Shown piece after piece: positions 15,284 to 24,385 of a stretch of 64,000 nucleotides of DNA (its first letter is position 1; each line of letters starts with the position of its first letter). The DNA is from an uncultured Ellagibacter sp. (GTDB taxonomy: Bacteria; Actinomycetota; Coriobacteriia; Coriobacteriales; Eggerthellaceae), in contig CAKUGU010000006.1 in the NCBI GenBank assembly GCA_934654815.1, positions 1 to 64,000 of the forward strand, in the 5' to 3' direction. Both the position numbers and the translations under genes were made by a program. The notes beneath the pieces are model-generated. The model was not told the DNA's origin and did not search any database. It worked only from the letters and a program-made list of their open reading frames with translations.

Positions 15284-18193
15284 ATGAACAACATGCTCGA
15301 TGTATTTATCAGCGATGGAACGCCTGACAGGGTGAAGGACCGTTACGCGCATCTTTACGAGGATGCGAAGAATGCCGATTTCGGCGATCTCGACGAGAAC
15401 GTCGTCGTGATCGACACGGAGACGACGGGCTTTTCCTTCAACCATGATGAGTTGACCCAGATCGCTGCCGCGCGAATGGAGCACGGTGAGATCGTCGATT
15501 GGTACGTGACGTTCGTGAACCCCGGAAAGCCGATTCCGGAGGATGTCGCCCATCTGACGAACATTCACGACGAGGACGTGGCGGATGCTCCGTCGCCAGA
15601 CGAAGCGCTTGCGGGGCTCGTCGAATTCACGCGCGACGCGAAGGTCGTCGCCCACAACGCCGACTTCGACCGGACATTCACGACGCGGCATCCGAGCGGA
15701 TATCCTTTGCTCGACAACCTCTGGATCGATTCGCTCGATCTGGCGCGCATCGCGCTTCCCCGCATGAAGTCCCATCGTCTTATCGATCTCGTGCGCGCGT
15801 TCGGGGCGCCCGTTTCCACCCATCGCGCCGACGATGACGTCGCGGCGACGTGTGCGCTCTTCCGTATCCTTTTGGCGGGGGTGGCGGCTATGCCGCCTGC
15901 GCTTGTGAAGGAGATAGCGCTCATGGCTCCGGTCGAGCAGTGGAACACTGCAGTGGTGTTCCAGCACTTCGCTGACCCTGAGGTGAAGAGGCTTGCGATC
16001 AAATCGCTGCGCCGCCCTGCCGCTGAGAAATTCGAGCACAAGGCGAAGCTCGACGCGAAGAATCTCATGAGCCTGTCGTTCCCCTTGCCCGAAGAGGTGA
16101 GCGACGCGTTCGCTCCCGAAGGCATCGTCGGCCGCATGTACGACGACTTCGAGCCGCGCGTCGAGCAGCTCGAAATGGCGAAGCAGGTCCGCGACGCGTT
16201 CGCGGCGGGCGACAACCTCGTCGTCGAGGCCGGAACCGGCGTCGGGAAGTCGATGGCGTACCTCGTTCCCGCCGTTCTCACGGCGAAGCGCAACGGCATC
16301 GCGGTCGGCGTCGCCACGAAGACGAATGCGCTTCTCGATCAGCTCGTCTATCATGAACTGCCGGCGCTTTCCACTGCGCTCGGCGGCTTGACCTATGCCC
16401 CGCTCAAAGGCTTTTCCCATTACCCCTGCCTTCGCCGCGTGGAGCGCTTGCTCGACGAGGGCGTGCGCATGGTCGAAGTGCAGGGGAAGGATCATTCGCA
16501 GGCGCCGGCGCTCGCGTCGCTGCTCTCGTTCATCGAGCAGACCGACTACGACGACATCGATGGGCTGAAGATGGATTATCGCCTTATTCCCCGCCGCGCC
16601 GTCACGACGACGAGCCATGACTGCCTGCGCCGGAAATGCCCCTTCTTCGGGACGTCGTGCTTCGTCCATGGCGCGCGCCGCTTCGCCGAGGAGGCCGACG
16701 TCATCGTCACGAACCACAGCCTTCTGTTCTGCGACGCCGCCGCCGACAACGGCCTTCTGCCCCCGATTCGCTATTGGGTCCTCGACGAGGCCCATGGCGC
16801 CGAGGCTGAAGCGCGCAAGGCGTTCTCGCTCGAGATCGGCGCGGAGGACCTGCTCCGACTCGCCTCGCGCACCGCGTCCGAATCGTCGCGCAACGTCTTC
16901 GCACGCGCCGAGCGCAAACTCGGGTCCAAGCTCGAGAACGAGGGGATGACGCTGTTCTTCGGCCTGACGAGCAAGGCGAAGTCGGCGGGCGACGCGTACG
17001 CCGCCGCCGCGCGCGACCTTGCCGCCCATATGAAGGACCTGCTGTTCTTCGATCCGAACAAGCGCAGCCGCGGCTACGACCATGTCGAGCTGTGGCTCAA
17101 CGACGACGTCCGCTCGTCGGAAACGTTCAAGGCGCTTTCCGAATACGGGGCGACCGCCCAGGCGTCGGCGGAGAAGCTCATAACGTGCAGCCAGGAGCTT
17201 GTCGGCTACCTTGAGAACATCGACGGCGCGGCCGAACCTCAGCGCGAGATCGCGTCGGTGGCGATGGACCTGAAGGATTTCGTGACTGCCTGTGACGTCG
17301 TCTTCGGGCCGAAGTCGGACAAGTACGCCTACGCGGCGACCCTGTGCAAGAAGAAGGACAAGCAGACCGACAAGCTGCAGGCGCTCCTCGTCAACGTCGG
17401 CACCGCTCTCGAGCAGAACCTCTACGCGCAGACCAACTCGGTCGTGTTTGCCTCGGCGACGCTTTCCGTCGACGGGAAGTTCACGTCGTTCGAGAACGCG
17501 ATGGGGTTGAACGCGGGCGAGGGCTCGACGTCGCGTTCGTGCCAGCTCGATTCGAGCTACGACTTCGACTCGAACATGACGGTCTACGTGGCGAGTGACA
17601 TTCCCGAGCCGTCCGACCCGCATTACCTGGCGGAGCTTCAGCGGCTCCTCATCGGCGCCCATAAGGCGCAGCACGGATCGATGCTCACGCTTTTCACGAA
17701 TCGCCGCGAGATGGAGAAGTGCTTCGACGAGGTGCAGCCAGCGCTGAAGGAAGACGACCTTCGCCTCGTGTGCCAGAAATGGGGCGTGTCAGTGAAGGGG
17801 CTGCGCGATGACTTCCTGAAAGACGAGCATCTGTCGCTTTTCGCCCTGAAGAGTTTTTGGGAAGGGTTCGACGCGCCAGGTTCGACGCTGCGCGGCGTCA
17901 TCATCCCGAAGCTCCCGTTCTCAAAGCCGACTGATCCGCTTTCGTGCGAGCGCGCGACGCGCGACGACCAGGCGTGGCGGCACTACGTGCTGCCTCAGGC
18001 CGTGCTCGAAACGAAGCAGGCGGCTGGTCGCCTTATCCGCAAGGCGACGGACAAAGGGGTGCTCATCCTCGCCGACAAGCGCCTTGTGACGAAGGGTTAT
18101 GGAAAGGTGTTCCTCCATTCCCTTCCGAGCAAGACGATCAAAGTGTGCACGATCGACGAGATCGTGCAATCGGTCGCCGACGCGAACCAGTGA
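15284..18193 (+). CDS. DinG-type helicase with N-terminal DEDDh exonuclease domain
   Basis: A 969-residue DNA repair/processing enzyme. Residues about 35-205 are a DnaQ-like 3'-5' exonuclease: VVIDTETTGF, HNADFDRTF and HRADDDVAAT supply the DEDDh residues. An XPD/DinG superfamily-2 helicase follows, with Walker A VEAGTGVGKSMAYLV, DEAH box WVLDEAHGAEA, and cysteines CLRRKCPFFGTSC in the position of the Fe-S cluster of DinG/XPD. The C-terminal half has SATLS (motif III) and QAAGRLIRKATDKG (motif VI). Fused exonuclease-helicases of this kind are common in Gram-positive bacteria (DinG of Bacillus/Staphylococcus type). ATG 15284; parS sites flank both ends. Confidence 0.92.
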   Translation: MNNMLDVFISDGTPDRVKDRYAHLYEDAKNADFGDLDENVVVIDTETTGFSFNHDELTQIAAARMEHGEIVDWYVTFVNPGKPIPEDVAHLTNIHDEDVADAPSPDEALAGLVEFTRDAKVVAHNADFDRTFTTRHPSGYPLLDNLWIDSLDLARIALPRMKSHRLIDLVRAFGAPVSTHRADDDVAATCALFRILLAGVAAMPPALVKEIALMAPVEQWNTAVVFQHFADPEVKRLAIKSLRRPAAEKFEHKAKLDAKNLMSLSFPLPEEVSDAFAPEGIVGRMYDDFEPRVEQLEMAKQVRDAFAAGDNLVVEAGTGVGKSMAYLVPAVLTAKRNGIAVGVATKTNALLDQLVYHELPALSTALGGLTYAPLKGFSHYPCLRRVERLLDEGVRMVEVQGKDHSQAPALASLLSFIEQTDYDDIDGLKMDYRLIPRRAVTTTSHDCLRRKCPFFGTSCFVHGARRFAEEADVIVTNHSLLFCDAAADNGLLPPIRYWVLDEAHGAEAEARKAFSLEIGAEDLLRLASRTASESSRNVFARAERKLGSKLENEGMTLFFGLTSKAKSAGDAYAAAARDLAAHMKDLLFFDPNKRSRGYDHVELWLNDDVRSSETFKALSEYGATAQASAEKLITCSQELVGYLENIDGAAEPQREIASVAMDLKDFVTACDVVFGPKSDKYAYAATLCKKKDKQTDKLQALLVNVGTALEQNLYAQTNSVVFASATLSVDGKFTSFENAMGLNAGEGSTSRSCQLDSSYDFDSNMTVYVASDIPEPSDPHYLAELQRLLIGAHKAQHGSMLTLFTNRREMEKCFDEVQPALKEDDLRLVCQKWGVSVKGLRDDFLKDEHLSLFALKSFWEGFDAPGSTLRGVIIPKLPFSKPTDPLSCERATRDDQAWRHYVLPQAVLETKQAAGRLIRKATDKGVLILADKRLVTKGYGKVFLHSLPSKTIKVCTIDEIVQSVADANQ

Positions 18194-18209
18194 TGTTTCA
18201 CGTGAAACA
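18194..18209. other. parS site
   Basis: TGTTTCACGTGAAACA, lying two bases after the DinG-type stop and 5 bp upstream of the next ATG. Confidence 0.95.
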
Positions 18210-18214
18210 CTGCG

Positions 18215-19537
18215 ATGAGTAGGCGAGTCAACAAGATAGCCAAAGCGGCGCACATCAAGCGGAACACGGAAGGGACGTCGAACGAGATTTCCTTCAGCGT
18301 GCTCGATGCCGCGAAGAACCGGCTTGACGGAGCTGACGGGAAGCGTTCGAACCCGTTCGGCTCCGTGTCGCTTTTCACGTTGCCGGGGAAGAAGAAGTCC
18401 GTTTCGACGCCCTCGAAGGACGAGGGTCTTGCGTTGAAGCGCAGCGCGGAGCAGTCGAACAAGGGCGCTTCCTCCCACGGTGAGAAGAAGCGAGGGAAAG
18501 CGCAGCGCGTGAAGGAAAGCCGACATGCGGCTTCGTCGAAGAGCACGCCGCGCGCATCGGCCGCCGACATGGTCGCTGCGCGCAAGACGCGACGTAAGCG
18601 CGGCAAGTTCCTGACGATCGCCGTCATCGCCGTTGTCGCGTGCGCGGCGATCGGTTCGCTTGGTTGGTGGGGATACAACGAATTCACGACCCAACAGCAA
18701 TCGAAGGCGAGCCTCCAGAGCGCGTTCTCGTCCCTCCAGCCGGTCGACGACGAGCTCGCTGAAATCGACGACTGCATGACGCGCGTCGACGATGGCGAGG
18801 CGATGTCGCTTTCCCTTGACGAAATCGGTTCCCTTGCGGAGAGGCTCGAAAAGGATGAGGGTCAGATGAAATCGATCCTTTCGTCAGCGTCGGATGCGGC
18901 GCATGCCGCCTTGCAGCCGGTGGGGAACGCGCAGGCGGGCAACGTTTCCGAGCAGACGGACACGGCGATATCGTCGCGCGAGCAGATGTTCTCGAGCGGG
19001 AAAAGCGTTGTCGAGAGCCTTCGGACGACGCTCCAGGCAAAGGAGAAGGCGACTTCCGCGTGGCAACAGCTCTTGGCGGGCGATGCGGCGGCTCGCGAAG
19101 CAGCGTCGCTTGTGGCCAACGCGACCGAGGAGAACATCGCTTCGTCGACGGAGAAAGCGAACGAGGCGATCGAGCTTTTCAGCAAGTCACTCGATCTGTT
19201 CACATCTGCTTCCGCGCTGTACCCCAAGGCGGATTTCTCGGCCTACACGTCGTACCTTGACAAGCGTGTCGAAGCGCAAGGTTATGCGATCGCGTCGAAC
19301 GACGCGCTTGCGAGCAAGGACACGGCGACGGCGACCGATCAGAACGACCGGTACAACCGTGCCGACGAGGAGGCGGCCGCTTTGGCGGAGAAGCTTCCCG
19401 ACGACCCGATCGAGGTGCTTTCCACTCTGTTCGAAAGCGACACGGAAGACGATCGCGCTGCGTACGGCGAAGCTCAAGTCGCTGCCCGCGCCGCAGATGC
19501 TTTTATCAGCGATTATTTGGGCGCCACTTCCAAATAG
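18215..19537 (+). CDS. Membrane-anchored protein of unknown function
   Basis: A 440-residue protein that I do not recognise. Residues 1 to about 128 are very basic and Ser/Lys-rich, likely cytoplasmic and disordered. One membrane helix (FLTIAVIAVVACAAIGSLGWW, about 130-150) follows. The rest (about 155-440) is a predicted helical extracytoplasmic part rich in Ala, Glu and Ser with no cysteines. The topology (basic tail inside, coiled helices outside) is seen in some cell-envelope anchor proteins, but no family can be named. The ATG at 18215 lies 5 bp after a parS site and has no good ribosome site, so it may be translated from the transcript of the preceding helicase gene. Confidence 0.65.
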   Translation: MSRRVNKIAKAAHIKRNTEGTSNEISFSVLDAAKNRLDGADGKRSNPFGSVSLFTLPGKKKSVSTPSKDEGLALKRSAEQSNKGASSHGEKKRGKAQRVKESRHAASSKSTPRASAADMVAARKTRRKRGKFLTIAVIAVVACAAIGSLGWWGYNEFTTQQQSKASLQSAFSSLQPVDDELAEIDDCMTRVDDGEAMSLSLDEIGSLAERLEKDEGQMKSILSSASDAAHAALQPVGNAQAGNVSEQTDTAISSREQMFSSGKSVVESLRTTLQAKEKATSAWQQLLAGDAAAREAASLVANATEENIASSTEKANEAIELFSKSLDLFTSASALYPKADFSAYTSYLDKRVEAQGYAIASNDALASKDTATATDQNDRYNRADEEAAALAEKLPDDPIEVLSTLFESDTEDDRAAYGEAQVAARAADAFISDYLGATSK

Positions 19538-19545
19538 CATATAAT
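19517..19545 (+). promoter_or_regulatory. Promoter of the M28-like gene
   Basis: TTGGGC (19517-19522) and TATAAT (19540-19545) are 17 bp apart, overlapping the end of the preceding gene and 48 bp upstream of the next ATG. The interval listed begins at the -35 element. Confidence 0.6.
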
Positions 19546-19593
19546 TCGAAGCATATATGCCTTGCAACGAACGGAAAGCGAAAGGCGCAAGCA

Positions 19594-22500
19594 ATGCCGA
19601 ATATCATCGACCACGTGTCATATCTCTCTGAGGAAATCGGTCCTCGCCCTGCCGGCACCGAAGAGGAGCAGCAGGCGGCTCTCTACATCACGGAATTCAT
19701 GCAGAAAGAAGCTGGCCTGTCGACCTCGGTCGAGGACTTCACGGCAAGCTCCAACCCTGAAATGGCGTCGATTATCTGCGGCGCGCTGCTTATCGTGTGC
19801 GCGATCATCGGCATCGCCGTCCCGGCGGCCGGCGTGGTTGCGGTGATCGGCGCGTTCATCGGCGCCGCCCTGCAGATTCTCGAGGCTCTCGATAAGCCGG
19901 TTCTGTCGAGCCTGTTCGGCAAGGGCATCAGCCAGAACGTGGTCGCCAAATACGAGCCCGAACAGGAAGGCGTCGACGCCTCCTCGCGCCATCGCAAGGT
20001 CGTGCTCGTGTCCCATTACGACAGCGGGAAGGTGCGCGCCGAGCTGAACGGCCCGGTGCTCGGACTTCTGCCTATTCTGAAACTCGTTTCGCTCGGCTGC
20101 ACGGTGCTCGTTCCGATCCTGCTCCTCATCAAGACGATCGCGCTCGGCGACGCTTCGGGTGCGGCTCCCGTCGTCGTTTCCATTCTCCTTGTCATCACAC
20201 TCGTGTTCGCGGTCTTGCCCTTCATCTCCGCCATCGTCCATCGCCTTGCGGCCTACAACGCCGGCGCGAACTGCAACGCTTCGGGCGTTGCGGTCCTCAT
20301 GGAGGCCGCTTCCCGTGTCGGCCGCCCCTCTTCGGCTGTTGCTGGCGAGGCTGGCGAGGCGCCGGTCGTCCATGGCGAAGAGGCCGCCCGCAGCGAGGAC
20401 CTTATTCCCGACGGCGTGCAGGTGACCTACGACGTGCCGACGACCCCGGCATCTTCCGCCGAGGCACGCCTTGCCCAGGCGAAGGCCGCGGTTGCCGCGC
20501 TTTCCGGCAAGCCCGTCGCAGGCGCCGCTGCCTCGTTCGACATCTCGGAGAACCTCGCCCAGGCGAAGGACAAGCCGGTCGGTGCCCCGAGCGAAGCCGA
20601 CATGCGTCAGTTCCGCGAGGAAACCCGCGAGGCATTCGCTCCCCGCGTCGCCGATGCCGCCCAGGCGGTTCAGGAGAAGATCGCCGAGCAGGCCGCTGCC
20701 GCCGAAAAGCGCCTCGCCGATGCGGCGCGCGCGGCCGATTCCTCCCCGATCGAGGGATATCTCGAGAAGAACGCGCCGGGCATGTCCCCGGCATCTCCGG
20801 CTGCGAACGAGATCCGCATCACGCCGGAAGATATGCCCGAGCCCGTCGCTGAAACCGCTGAGCCGGTTGTCGAAGCGGAGCCCGTTGCCGTTGCGAGCGC
20901 TCCGATCGAGGAAAAGCCCGCGACGGGCGGCGTCCCTGACTGGTTCGTCCGTGCCCAGCAGAACGCGAAGAAGCCGAAGGACGACGGCAAGCCCGTGCAT
21001 CGTTCGCGCTATGCCGATGCGCTCGACGCCGCGGTAAGCGAGAGCTCCGTCCACTTCAAGGAGGCGAACGAGGCCGTCGTTTCCGAGACGGAACAGCGCC
21101 TCGCCGCCATGCGCGATTCCATCCGGGAAATCAAGGCTCCCGGGTTCGAAGGCGAAGAAGCCGACGAGGTGTTCTCCGTATTCACCCAGGAACGCGAGAA
21201 GATCGCCGAGGAAAAGGTGTCCGACCTCCCCGATTGGTCCATGCCGTCGTGGAACGTGCCCGCATCCGAATCTGAAAAGGACGAGCCCATCACCGTTCTC
21301 GCGATAGAGGCCGACGCGACGCCGCTTTCGGAAGAACCGAAGGCCGCAGGCGAGCAGCGTGCGCCGCGTGAAAAGAAAGATGCCCCGCGCGCTCAGGCCG
21401 CCGACGCCTCGAAGGCTGCGACGACCGAGCAATACGCCACGACCGCGATGCCTCCCATCGATGTGAGCGACCTTCGCGACAAGCCGGCGGCGGCTGCGTC
21501 TGCGTCCTCGGCCGCCGACGCCCCGGTCGTTCCGTTCGTTGCGCCTATCACCGAGGAGGTCGCGAAGAGCGCCGCCGCTGATACGCCCGCCGAGCCGAAG
21601 GAAGACCTCGCCCCCGTCGCCGAGCTGACGAAGCAGCGTGCGCCCTTGGCGGATCCCTCGAAGCCGAAGAACAAGGCCGCTCGCCGGCTTCGTGCTCAAA
21701 TCCCGTCGATTCTAAGCCCTTCTGAGCCGATTACTCAAGGCGGGTCGAATACGAAGTCGTCCGATGCGCAAACGGCCCTGAGAAGCTCTCTCCCGTCCCT
21801 TTCCGGCTCTATCACCCGTGAAGACGTGAAATCTCGTGTCGAAGAGGACGCGTCCGAAGACGCCACGGTGACGCTCGCCACCGCCGGCACCTTCGCCCCG
21901 GCAAGCGCTACCGGCTCGTTCGCGCCGGTTGATGAGGAACTGTTCGAGAACGTCGATCCCGACGAAATCTATGTCGACGATGCCGATGACTCCGACTACG
22001 AAGGTGCGATCACGGAAACAGGCGCGTTCGCAGGTCCCGGGTACGTCGAGATGCCGAAGTCGCGCGTCCGCAAGTTCTTCGACAAGTTCCATTTCGGCAA
22101 GCATAAGAAGGAAGAGGAATCGACGCCGCAAGAATGGCTCGACGTCGACGAGTCGTTCGATGCGCGCTCGGTCGGTGCCGAGCGCGGCGGCTGGGAGAGC
22201 TTCCGCGAGGAGAGCGAGTTCGCATCCGTGAGCGATGACGGCTATGACGGCGCTTACGACGACGGTTATGAGGATGACGGCTACGACGCTGCTTACGACG
22301 AATTCGACGAGAACGAGACGCAACCGAAGTCGGGCCGTACTTGGAACGGCGGCGCGTTCTCGCGCATTTCCATGGGCAACGCGAACGTGCGTTCCGGCGA
22401 GGAGTTCGAGGACATGGCTGCCCTCGAGAACGAGCACACACCCGCGCAGGAAATGGAGCAGATCTACCGCTTCCACAACCCCGACATCACCACGGAAGTG

Positions 22501-22923
22501 TGGTTTGTGGCCCTGGGTTCGGATCTTTCGGGCCATAACGGCATGAAGGCTTTCTTGGCCGAGCACGCTCAGGAGCTCCGCGGCGCGATGATCATCGACC
22601 TTGAGGCGCTCGGTGCAGGCGACCTGTCGCTCATCGAGACGGAAGGCGTTCTGAAGAAGAGCCATGCGTCTTCCCGCATGAAGCGTTTCATCAAGAAGGC
22701 GAGCTCGGCTTCGGGCGCTCATGTGGGCTCCGCGAGCATCGAGTGGGGCGAAAGCTCCGCTTCCGTCGCTTCGAAACAGGGCTTTCAGTCGATGCACCTT
22801 GTTGGAATGAACGGTTTGAAGCCTGCCTATTTCGGCCAGGAAGACGATGTGGTGGCCAGCGTCGATGCGAAGAAGCTTGCGCAAAACACCGATTTCGTTA
22901 TGGAGTTGTTGAAGAATATCTAA
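19594..22923 (+). CDS. M28-like peptidase fold, degenerate, with very large low-complexity insertion
   Basis: A 1109-residue protein. The N-terminal part opens like an M28 aminopeptidase (IDHVSYLSEEIGPRPAGTEEE) but contains membrane segments at about 62-95 and 155-215. H141 and D143 (VSHYDSGK) match the first metal motif. The next motif reads GANCNASGV, with C227 where M28 enzymes have a metal-bridging Asp. The fold is then interrupted by about 700 residues of Ala/Glu/Pro/Asp-rich sequence (about 240-945). It resumes at VWFVALGSDLSGHNGMKAF, where the usual catalytic E-E pair is D-L (977-978). The last metal-binding His is also not evident. It is probably a non-peptidase scaffold or binding protein, with a hydrophilic region that may be disordered. 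Confidence 0.75.
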   Translation: MPNIIDHVSYLSEEIGPRPAGTEEEQQAALYITEFMQKEAGLSTSVEDFTASSNPEMASIICGALLIVCAIIGIAVPAAGVVAVIGAFIGAALQILEALDKPVLSSLFGKGISQNVVAKYEPEQEGVDASSRHRKVVLVSHYDSGKVRAELNGPVLGLLPILKLVSLGCTVLVPILLLIKTIALGDASGAAPVVVSILLVITLVFAVLPFISAIVHRLAAYNAGANCNASGVAVLMEAASRVGRPSSAVAGEAGEAPVVHGEEAARSEDLIPDGVQVTYDVPTTPASSAEARLAQAKAAVAALSGKPVAGAAASFDISENLAQAKDKPVGAPSEADMRQFREETREAFAPRVADAAQAVQEKIAEQAAAAEKRLADAARAADSSPIEGYLEKNAPGMSPASPAANEIRITPEDMPEPVAETAEPVVEAEPVAVASAPIEEKPATGGVPDWFVRAQQNAKKPKDDGKPVHRSRYADALDAAVSESSVHFKEANEAVVSETEQRLAAMRDSIREIKAPGFEGEEADEVFSVFTQEREKIAEEKVSDLPDWSMPSWNVPASESEKDEPITVLAIEADATPLSEEPKAAGEQRAPREKKDAPRAQAADASKAATTEQYATTAMPPIDVSDLRDKPAAAASASSAADAPVVPFVAPITEEVAKSAAADTPAEPKEDLAPVAELTKQRAPLADPSKPKNKAARRLRAQIPSILSPSEPITQGGSNTKSSDAQTALRSSLPSLSGSITREDVKSRVEEDASEDATVTLATAGTFAPASATGSFAPVDEELFENVDPDEIYVDDADDSDYEGAITETGAFAGPGYVEMPKSRVRKFFDKFHFGKHKKEEESTPQEWLDVDESFDARSVGAERGGWESFREESEFASVSDDGYDGAYDDGYEDDGYDAAYDEFDENETQPKSGRTWNGGAFSRISMGNANVRSGEEFEDMAALENEHTPAQEMEQIYRFHNPDITTEVWFVALGSDLSGHNGMKAFLAEHAQELRGAMIIDLEALGAGDLSLIETEGVLKKSHASSRMKRFIKKASSASGAHVGSASIEWGESSASVASKQGFQSMHLVGMNGLKPAYFGQEDDVVASVDAKKLAQNTDFVMELLKNI

Positions 22924-23041
22924 TCAGGGAAAAGTCGATAGATTAAAAGGGCAGGCCATCGTTTATAATCTTGAACGTTTGAGCGTAGGCACCTCATGAA
23001 AAGGCTCCTGCGCGAAAAGTCTGACAGAGAGGTTTATGAGA

Positions 23042-23191
23042 ATGGCCATTGAAGCATACTGCGTTAAGTGCAAGGCTAAGAAGGAAATGCAGAACCCGGT
23101 TGAAGGCCTTACCAAGAACGGTAAGCCTATCATGAAGGGAACCTGCCCTGACTGCGGCGGCAAGATCTGCCGCATCGGCGCGGTCAAGTAA
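23042..23191 (+). CDS. Small four-cysteine zinc-ribbon protein (DUF5679-type)
   Basis: A 49-residue protein starting MAIEAYCVKCKAKKEMQNP and ending GTCPDCGGKICRIGAVK. C-V-K-C and C-P-D-C form a zinc ribbon, and the conserved K-N-G-K-P-I-M-K-G-T-C stretch is typical of the DUF5679 family. The function of the family is unknown to me. ATG 23042, with GAGAGG upstream. A TATAAT at 22964-22969 could be its promoter. A parS-containing palindrome that also looks like a terminator follows 19 bp after the stop. Confidence 0.85.
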   Translation: MAIEAYCVKCKAKKEMQNPVEGLTKNGKPIMKGTCPDCGGKICRIGAVK

Positions 23192-23210
23192 AGCCTGTTT
23201 GTCTCAAAGG

Positions 23211-23246
23211 AAAGGGCGATGTTTCACGTGAAACATCGCCCTTTTT
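23211..23246. terminator. 34-bp perfect palindrome: terminator stem built around a parS site
   Basis: Arms 23211-23227 and 23228-23244 are exact complements with parS (23220-23235) at the centre. A T run follows on the + strand, while the - strand ends in an A-rich flank. It lies between the convergent zinc-ribbon and LysR genes. As RNA it would form a long hairpin followed by U residues; as DNA it is a ParB site. Confidence 0.8.
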
Positions 23247-24203
23247 CTATACCATGAGGTCCGCAGGGTAGGCGTGGACGGACGGATCGCTTGCGATGAT
23301 CTTCTCAAGCTCGGTGATATAAGTGCGAAGCAGGGGGCTCGGCTTCAGTTGGCGATGGGTGATGTAGCCGACTTGCATGGTCGTTTGTTCATCGGTAAGC
23401 CCTTCGGTGTTAAGTGGAATCGACACGATGCCTGAATGCATCTCGGCGGAAAGCACGCCGGTGGAAAGCGTGTACCCGTTGTGATAGGTGAGCAGGTTCG
23501 TCAGCGTCCCGCGATCGGAGAAGCGGATATTCTTCTTGTGAGGCAGTTGGCTGAAGGGCTCCTCGGCGTAGTAGAACGAGTTTTCCGTTCCCTGTTCGAA
23601 CGAATAGCGCGGGTAGTCTTCAAGGTCGCTCAGGGAAAGCATCGAGGCTCCCGCGAGTGGATGGTGCTCCCCCACGAAGACATGCACGCGCGCGTCGAAT
23701 AGCGGCGCGAAGACGATGCCTGCGTCATCGAAGGCCTTATCGAGCACGCGGGAGTTGAATCCGTCGCGGAATAGAATGCCGATTTCGCTGCGGAACGTCC
23801 TCACGTCGTCGATGATGCCGCCTGTTCGGCATTCTCGAAGGGTGAACTCGTATTCGTCGCCTTGGTAGACTTCGGCGGTGTTCACGAAAGCCTGGACGCT
23901 GAACGCATAGTGCTGCGTCGATACCGAAAGGCGAGCCTGGCTGGACGAACCTTTTGAGTAACGCTCCTCGAGCATATCGGCCTGCTCGACAACCTGCCGC
24001 GCATATCCCAAAAGCTCCGTGCCGTCGTTGGTGAGCGTGACGCCGCGGTTGCTGCGCGTGAAGACGGTGATCCCGAGCTCTTCCTCAAGTTCTTTGATGG
24101 CGGTCGAAAGGTTCGACTGCGATGCGTAAAGGTTCTGCGCGGCTGCGTTGATCGATCCGAATTCAGCGATCGCGATGAGATAGCGAAGCTGCTGCAACGT
24201 CAT
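23247..24203 (-). CDS. LysR-family transcriptional regulator
   Basis: A 318-residue LysR protein. The N-terminal winged HTH is typical (TLQQLRYLIAIAEFGSINAA, SQSNLSTAIKELEEELG, FTRSNRGVTLTNDG), followed by a linker helix and a periplasmic-binding-protein-like effector domain (about 90-300). It is divergent from the phenylacetate-CoA-ligase-like gene with 182 bp between them, the classic LysR arrangement, so that gene is a likely target. Its effector domain resembles the free-standing protein two genes away (25737-26390). A parS site lies 14 bp upstream of its start. Confidence 0.94.
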   Translation of the reverse strand: MTLQQLRYLIAIAEFGSINAAAQNLYASQSNLSTAIKELEEELGITVFTRSNRGVTLTNDGTELLGYARQVVEQADMLEERYSKGSSSQARLSVSTQHYAFSVQAFVNTAEVYQGDEYEFTLRECRTGGIIDDVRTFRSEIGILFRDGFNSRVLDKAFDDAGIVFAPLFDARVHVFVGEHHPLAGASMLSLSDLEDYPRYSFEQGTENSFYYAEEPFSQLPHKKNIRFSDRGTLTNLLTYHNGYTLSTGVLSAEMHSGIVSIPLNTEGLTDEQTTMQVGYITHRQLKPSPLLRTYITELEKIIASDPSVHAYPADLMV

Positions 24204-24217
24204 AGCTTGCTCCTTTT

Positions 24218-24233
24218 TGTTTCACGTGAAACA
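24218..24233. other. parS site in the LysR/CoA-ligase intergenic region
   Basis: TGTTTCACGTGAAACA, 14 bp before the LysR start codon. Confidence 0.95.
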
Positions 24234-24385
24234 TCCTCGACGAGTTCTTTTTAATCTTACACCGAACTATCGCTTGAAGAGATAGCTAGTCCCGAAAACA
24301 AACAATGAGGCGACGACTTGATTCGACTTTGCGCGAGTGTTTTCATAGGAACGCACACAGAAGAGCAGAACAAGGAGTTCCTCCC

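Noticed and set aside
15248..17674. 808-codon reverse frame opposite the DinG-type gene
   Set aside because: Antisense of a real gene with helicase motifs; composition is that of an antisense shadow.
19618..21699. 693-codon reverse frame opposite the M28-like gene
   Set aside because: Gly/Arg/Leu-rich shadow of the low-complexity insertion; no start context and no domains.
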